Positions 7,482 through 9,996 of a stretch of 9,996 nt of DNA are shown here, piece after piece. Under the pieces are notes generated by a model. It saw nothing but the letters and a program-made list of their open reading frames with translations. It searched no databases and was not told where the DNA came from. Source of the stretch: an uncultured Chitinophagaceae bacterium (GTDB lineage: Bacteria > Bacteroidota > Bacteroidia > Chitinophagales > Chitinophagaceae); NCBI GenBank assembly GCA_903832075.1, contig CAILAF010000581.1, positions 1 to 9,996 of the forward strand. Reading direction: 5' to 3'. Both the position numbers and the translations under genes were made by a program. Each line of letters opens with the position of its first letter. Positions within the stretch are counted from its first letter, which is position 1.

Positions 7482-7657
7482 ACTCTAAATAGAGTCTAAC
7501 TTTCCCTAAGTCAGGGCAATTTTCTCTGACTTTGGGAAAATTTGGTTCTCCGAAGGGAAAACAGGACTCTAAAAGAATCTAAATTTCCCTGAGTCAGGGC
7601 AATTTTCTCTGACTTTGGGAAAATTTGGTTCTCCGAAGGGAAAACAGGACTCTAAAA
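7482..7657. repeat. Two tandem copies of an 83-bp foldable repeat
   Basis: Copy 1 (7491-7573) and copy 2 (7574-7656) align at an offset of 83 nt with three mismatches (7494/7577, 7500/7583, 7508/7591), all in the first 18 positions; the remaining 65 are identical. The final eight bases of the unit, ACTCTAAA, also occur just before copy 1 (7482-7489), like the tail of a lost copy. Each unit can fold: in copy 1 AGAGTC pairs with GACTCT at the ends, and TTTCCCT pairs with AGGGAAA further in. GTCAG pairs with CTGAC, and TTCTC-CGAA-GGGAA makes a tetraloop hairpin. The length is not a multiple of three and no reading frame is evident. It could be a MITE-like element, a structured RNA or a protein-binding array. 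Confidence 0.85.
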
Positions 7658-7700
7658 AGGTGAGATGAACGGCTTGGTGTTAAACATCGAGTCGTTTATG

Positions 7701-7758
7701 TTTTAGATTAATTGAGAAACTAAGACCATTTGGTCACAAACCGTTATACAATCTAAAA
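7701..7758. repeat. Concentric inverted repeats upstream of the KilA-N gene
   Basis: TTTTAGATT (7701-7709) is the exact inverse of AATCTAAAA (7750-7758). GACCA and TGGTC (7724-7728, 7731-7735) form a second inverted repeat with precisely the same centre (7729.5). The bases between the two layers do not pair. This lies 85-142 nt before the KilA-N start and could be leader RNA or an operator. Confidence 0.45.
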
Positions 7759-7842
7759 AAAGGACGTTTTAAGATTACAAACTGTTGCGAAAGGAATTAG
7801 TGTTTCGAATAAAATCATAAATACCAAAAAAATACAGACACA

Positions 7843-8676
7843 ATGAGTATAAAGAAAAAAATAATACAGGTTCAAAATATTCCTGTTTCAATAATTACCG
7901 AAAAAGGTAATGATTTTATCTGCATAACCGATATGGCAAAAGCCAAAGAGGGAGATGCCCGTGCTGCTGATATTATTAAGAACTGGATTAGAACCCGAAC
8001 TACCCTTGAATTTTTAGGAACTTGGGAGGAAATGTATAACCCTAATTTTAAAGTGGTCGAATTCGACCACTTTAAAATGCAGGCAGGGTTACCATCATTT
8101 GTATTAAGCCCTGGTCAATGGGTAGAAAAAACAAATGCTATTGGCTTGTATGTAAATTCCGGACGCTATGGTGGAACTTATGCTCATAAGGATATTGCAT
8201 TTGAATTTGGTTCTGCCATCAGTCCTGTTTTTAAATTATTTCTCATCAAAGAATTTCAACGTCTCAAAGAAGATGAAAATAACCGTCTTAAATTAGACTG
8301 GAACCTGCAACGCACTTTAGCCAAAGTAAATTATCACATTCATACCGATGCCATAAAAGAGAAACTCATCCCTGTAGAGCTCTCTAAACAACAAATTAAT
8401 TTCATGTATGCCACCGAAGCCGACATGTTGAATATGGCATTATTTGGCATCACTGCGAAAGAATGGAGAGATATAAATCCGAAAGCAGAAGGTAATATTC
8501 GCGATGCTGCAAGTATAGAGCAATTGGTGGTACTCTCTAATTTGGAAAGCATCAATGCCGTTTTAATTCATAATGGTTTGCAACAAAGTGTACGCCTGCA
8601 ACAATTAAATAAAATAGCCATCACTCAAATGAGATCACTCGTCAATAACAAGCAAATAGCAAAATTGAAAAAGTAA
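7843..8676 (+). CDS. KilA-N domain protein (putative DNA-binding, phage/mobile-element type)
   Basis: The 277-residue protein has a KilA-N domain (about 5-145). Its characteristic parts are FICITDMAKAKEGDARAADI near the start, the WIRTRTTLEFLGTWE region, and a closing KTNAIGLYVNSGRYGGTYAHKD stretch leading into FEFGSAISPVFKLFLIKEFQRLKE. KilA-N domains are found in phage and virus proteins and are thought to bind nucleic acid. The remaining C-terminal part (about 146-277) is helical with no motif I can name. The start ATG at 7843 follows an A-rich leader. Codons 68-79 contain a perfect 34-bp palindrome. Bacterial chromosomal copies of this family often sit in variable regions; here the next gene is a DUF262 protein 202 nt downstream on the same strand. 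The function in the cell is unknown. Confidence 0.88.
   Translation: MSIKKKIIQVQNIPVSIITEKGNDFICITDMAKAKEGDARAADIIKNWIRTRTTLEFLGTWEEMYNPNFKVVEFDHFKMQAGLPSFVLSPGQWVEKTNAIGLYVNSGRYGGTYAHKDIAFEFGSAISPVFKLFLIKEFQRLKEDENNRLKLDWNLQRTLAKVNYHIHTDAIKEKLIPVELSKQQINFMYATEADMLNMALFGITAKEWRDINPKAEGNIRDAASIEQLVVLSNLESINAVLIHNGLQQSVRLQQLNKIAITQMRSLVNNKQIAKLKK
8045..8078. repeat. 34-bp perfect palindrome within the KilA-N coding sequence
   Basis: The half-site ATTTTAAAGTGGTCGAA (8045-8061) is followed without spacer by its exact reverse complement (8062-8078). The centre falls between codons 73 and 74. The dyad is therefore in register with the reading frame, and both strands encode the same ten residues, FKVVEFDHFK. 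It would form a very stable hairpin in mRNA or a cruciform in DNA. Confidence 0.97.
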
Positions 8677-8713
8677 ATGCGAAGGCAAGAAACAGAATTG
8701 GATTTAAAAAATA

Positions 8714-8790
8714 ACGCGTAACAATAATTTTTTATTTATTGCGTAAAGCATACTAATTTTAGGTGGATTGACGCAACTGACTTGCGTAAA
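8714..8790. repeat. Cluster of short GCGTAA-type repeats and hairpins between the KilA-N and DUF262 genes
   Basis: GCGTAA occurs at 8716, 8741 and 8784; the last two lie in the longer match TTGCGTAAA (8739-8747, 8782-8790). ACGCAA (8771-8776) and TTGCGT (8782-8787) form a hairpin around CTGAC. CAATAA (8722-8727) and TTATTG (8736-8741) form another around a T-rich loop, a weak terminator candidate for the KilA-N gene. No coding frame is seen here. Confidence 0.5.
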
Positions 8791-8796
8791 TGTATG

Positions 8797-8830
8797 AGTT
8801 AGCTGCAACCCTATGACGACAGTGCTAACT
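8797..8830. repeat. Inverted repeat overlapping the candidate DUF262 gene promoter
   Basis: AGTTAGC (8797-8803) and GCTAACT (8824-8830) are exact inverses separated by 20 nt. The right arm overlaps the predicted -7 element and the left arm lies near the expected -33 position, a layout suited to a repressor. Confidence 0.45.
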
Positions 8831-8833
8831 TTG
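8826..8833 (+). promoter_or_regulatory. Candidate -7 promoter element for the DUF262 gene
   Basis: TAACTTTG matches TANNTTTG exactly, 45 nt before the ATG at 8879. No TTG is found at the usual upstream distance; TTA at 8799-8801 is the nearest. Support is therefore moderate. Confidence 0.45.
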
Positions 8834-8878
8834 AAGTGACTGCAAAAAACGAACAGATAAAATTAACAATAGAAAAAC

Positions 8879-9996
8879 ATGAGACCAGAAAGCCATTCAA
8901 TAAACACAGTTCTAACAAAAAATGCGACTGCGTTTTTTATTCCACCTTTTCAAAGGGCTTATGCTTGGGGAAAGCCCGAGATAGAAAGATATTTTAGTGA
9001 TGTAATTCGTATTATAAAATCAGAACTAAATACAAAAGAACACGACAAATTAGAGCACTTTTTTGGAACACTTGTGCTTCGCGAGGAGCAACATGGCTTT
9101 GCTCATAAATCCGTTGTCGTAGATGGGCAACAACGACTTACAACCACATTAATATTTCTAATCGCTTTGCGTGACATTGAAACAGATGAAAATTTTAAAA
9201 CCAAAATAACGAACCGCTATTTGACAAATGACGATTCAGATTTTGAAGACAAAATAAAACTCAAACAGGTAACAAAAGATTGGGATGCTTACAAGGCATT
9301 AGTAAATAGACATGAAGCAAATCCAGGCATAATTAAAACTGCACATCAGATTTTTACAAAACTTATTACTGATTCTAAAAGGACAAACCCCGACATAAAT
9401 TCAAGTCATTACATTACGGCAATCCAAAGAATGAATGTCGCAGTAATATTTTTGGATGAAAGACCACATAAAGGAGAAGACCCACAAATTATTTTTGAAA
9501 CACTTAACTCACTTGGAAAGCCGTTAACATTGGCGGACTTGGTAAGAAACTTTATTCTTCTGTCGCTTGACAGTAAAAAACAATCTCACTTATACGAGAC
9601 GATATGGCAACCAAAAATTGAAGCACAACTTGAAGGCAGTATTTCCAAATTTTATCGTGATTACTTACAGTATAAAACTGTTAGCACAATTAAAGTGGTT
9701 AGTGATGATAAAGTAGATAGTAATACGAAAGAGGTTTATCAACTATTCAAAGATTTTGTAAGTGATAGATTTAACAGTCACGAAGAATTTATAAAAGATA
9801 TTGTGCGTTTTGTGCCTTGGTATAAATGGATTAATAATGAAATTGTAAACGAAAGTATTTCTAACGACATATCAAGAGACAAAGAAATAAAGGAGTTGCT
9901 ACGAAATATTTTTCATGACATTAAAGCCGAAGCGTTTAAACCACTTCTTCTTGGTTTGCTTGAATATAGCCAGCACGGAGTAGATGGAATTAAACT
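8879..9996 (+). CDS. DUF262 / GmrS-like protein (partial, 3' end outside window)
   Basis: The first 372 codons are visible and the frame is still open at the right edge. Hallmarks of the DUF262 (GmrSD subunit S-like, ParB-fold) family are FFIPPFQRAYAW at 19-30, a GT-containing FFGTLVL at 61-67, and the signature VVDGQQRLTT at 80-89. A later conserved block is FETLNSLGKPLTLADLVRNF at 206-225. In GmrSD this part binds and hydrolyses nucleotide, with the DGQQR loop in the active site, and works with a DUF1524 HNH nuclease domain to cut glycosylated phage DNA. A DUF1524 part may lie beyond the window, fused or as the next gene. The start is fixed by an in-frame TAG two codons before the ATG. The function as phage defence is inferred from the family; target specificity is unknown. 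Confidence 0.88.
   Translation, partial: MRPESHSINTVLTKNATAFFIPPFQRAYAWGKPEIERYFSDVIRIIKSELNTKEHDKLEHFFGTLVLREEQHGFAHKSVVVDGQQRLTTTLIFLIALRDIETDENFKTKITNRYLTNDDSDFEDKIKLKQVTKDWDAYKALVNRHEANPGIIKTAHQIFTKLITDSKRTNPDINSSHYITAIQRMNVAVIFLDERPHKGEDPQIIFETLNSLGKPLTLADLVRNFILLSLDSKKQSHLYETIWQPKIEAQLEGSISKFYRDYLQYKTVSTIKVVSDDKVDSNTKEVYQLFKDFVSDRFNSHEEFIKDIVRFVPWYKWINNEIVNESISNDISRDKEIKELLRNIFHDIKAEAFKPLLLGLLEYSQHGVDGIK

Larger units (their letters stand above)
7445..7842. other. 398-nt gene-free stretch
   Basis: No convincing coding sequence is seen on either strand. The left half holds the 83-bp tandem repeat and the middle holds the concentric inverted repeat. The last 80 nt before the KilA-N start are AT-rich, with no exact TANNTTTG box. 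The nearest match, TATGTTTT at 7697-7704, is off by one and far upstream. Confidence 0.7.

Noticed and set aside
7491..7656. CRISPR array
   Set aside because: The two units are directly abutting with no variable spacers, and the unit is too long for a CRISPR repeat.
8340..8555. 71-codon minus-strand open frame inside the KilA-N gene
   Set aside because: Antisense shadow of a recognisable coding sequence, without leader or family signature.
8716..8804. Possible integron attC site (GCGTAAC to GTTAGCT) after the KilA-N gene
   Set aside because: Both core boxes deviate from the RYYYAAC/GTTRRRY pattern, the outer arms pair only in four bases, and no typical inner arms are found.

Overview
The window looks like chromosomal DNA of a Bacteroidota bacterium, possibly of the Chitinophagales (genus not determinable). 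The evidence is low G+C, A-rich leaders instead of clear Shine-Dalgarno sequences, several copies of the Bacteroidota -7 promoter element TANNTTTG, and an alternative complex III (ACIII) respiratory operon of the Bacteroidota type.

Left part (1-5068, minus strand): the first three genes of an ACIII operon in the order actA, actB, actC. ActA is a six-haem membrane-anchored cytochrome in which a monohaem domain is joined to the usual pentahaem domain. ActB is a large iron-sulphur/molybdopterin-oxidoreductase-like subunit with an extended Tat signal and a likely lipid-anchoring Cys. ActC is an NrfD-type membrane subunit cut by the window edge. Together they should oxidise quinol and pass electrons to a cytochrome c or directly to an oxidase, in place of a bc1 complex. 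A candidate promoter lies just upstream of actA.

Middle (5329-6952): purN (purine biosynthesis) runs divergently from actA and converges, with a 4-nt gap, on a minus-strand gene for a membrane-anchored TPR protein. Next comes tRNA-Arg(CCT) with its own promoter and a strong intrinsic terminator.

Right part (6953-9996): this looks accessory. It holds a small helical protein of unknown function with a 16-bp palindrome over its predicted transcription start. A 398-nt gene-free stretch follows, carrying two tandem copies of an 83-bp foldable repeat and a second concentric inverted repeat. Next are a KilA-N domain gene containing a perfect 34-bp palindrome in its coding sequence, a 202-nt spacer rich in short repeats, and the start of a DUF262/GmrS-like gene of the type found in modification-dependent restriction systems. 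The likely theme is a small mobile or defence locus downstream of a tRNA gene. The most unusual signals are the in-gene palindrome and the 83-bp tandem repeat.
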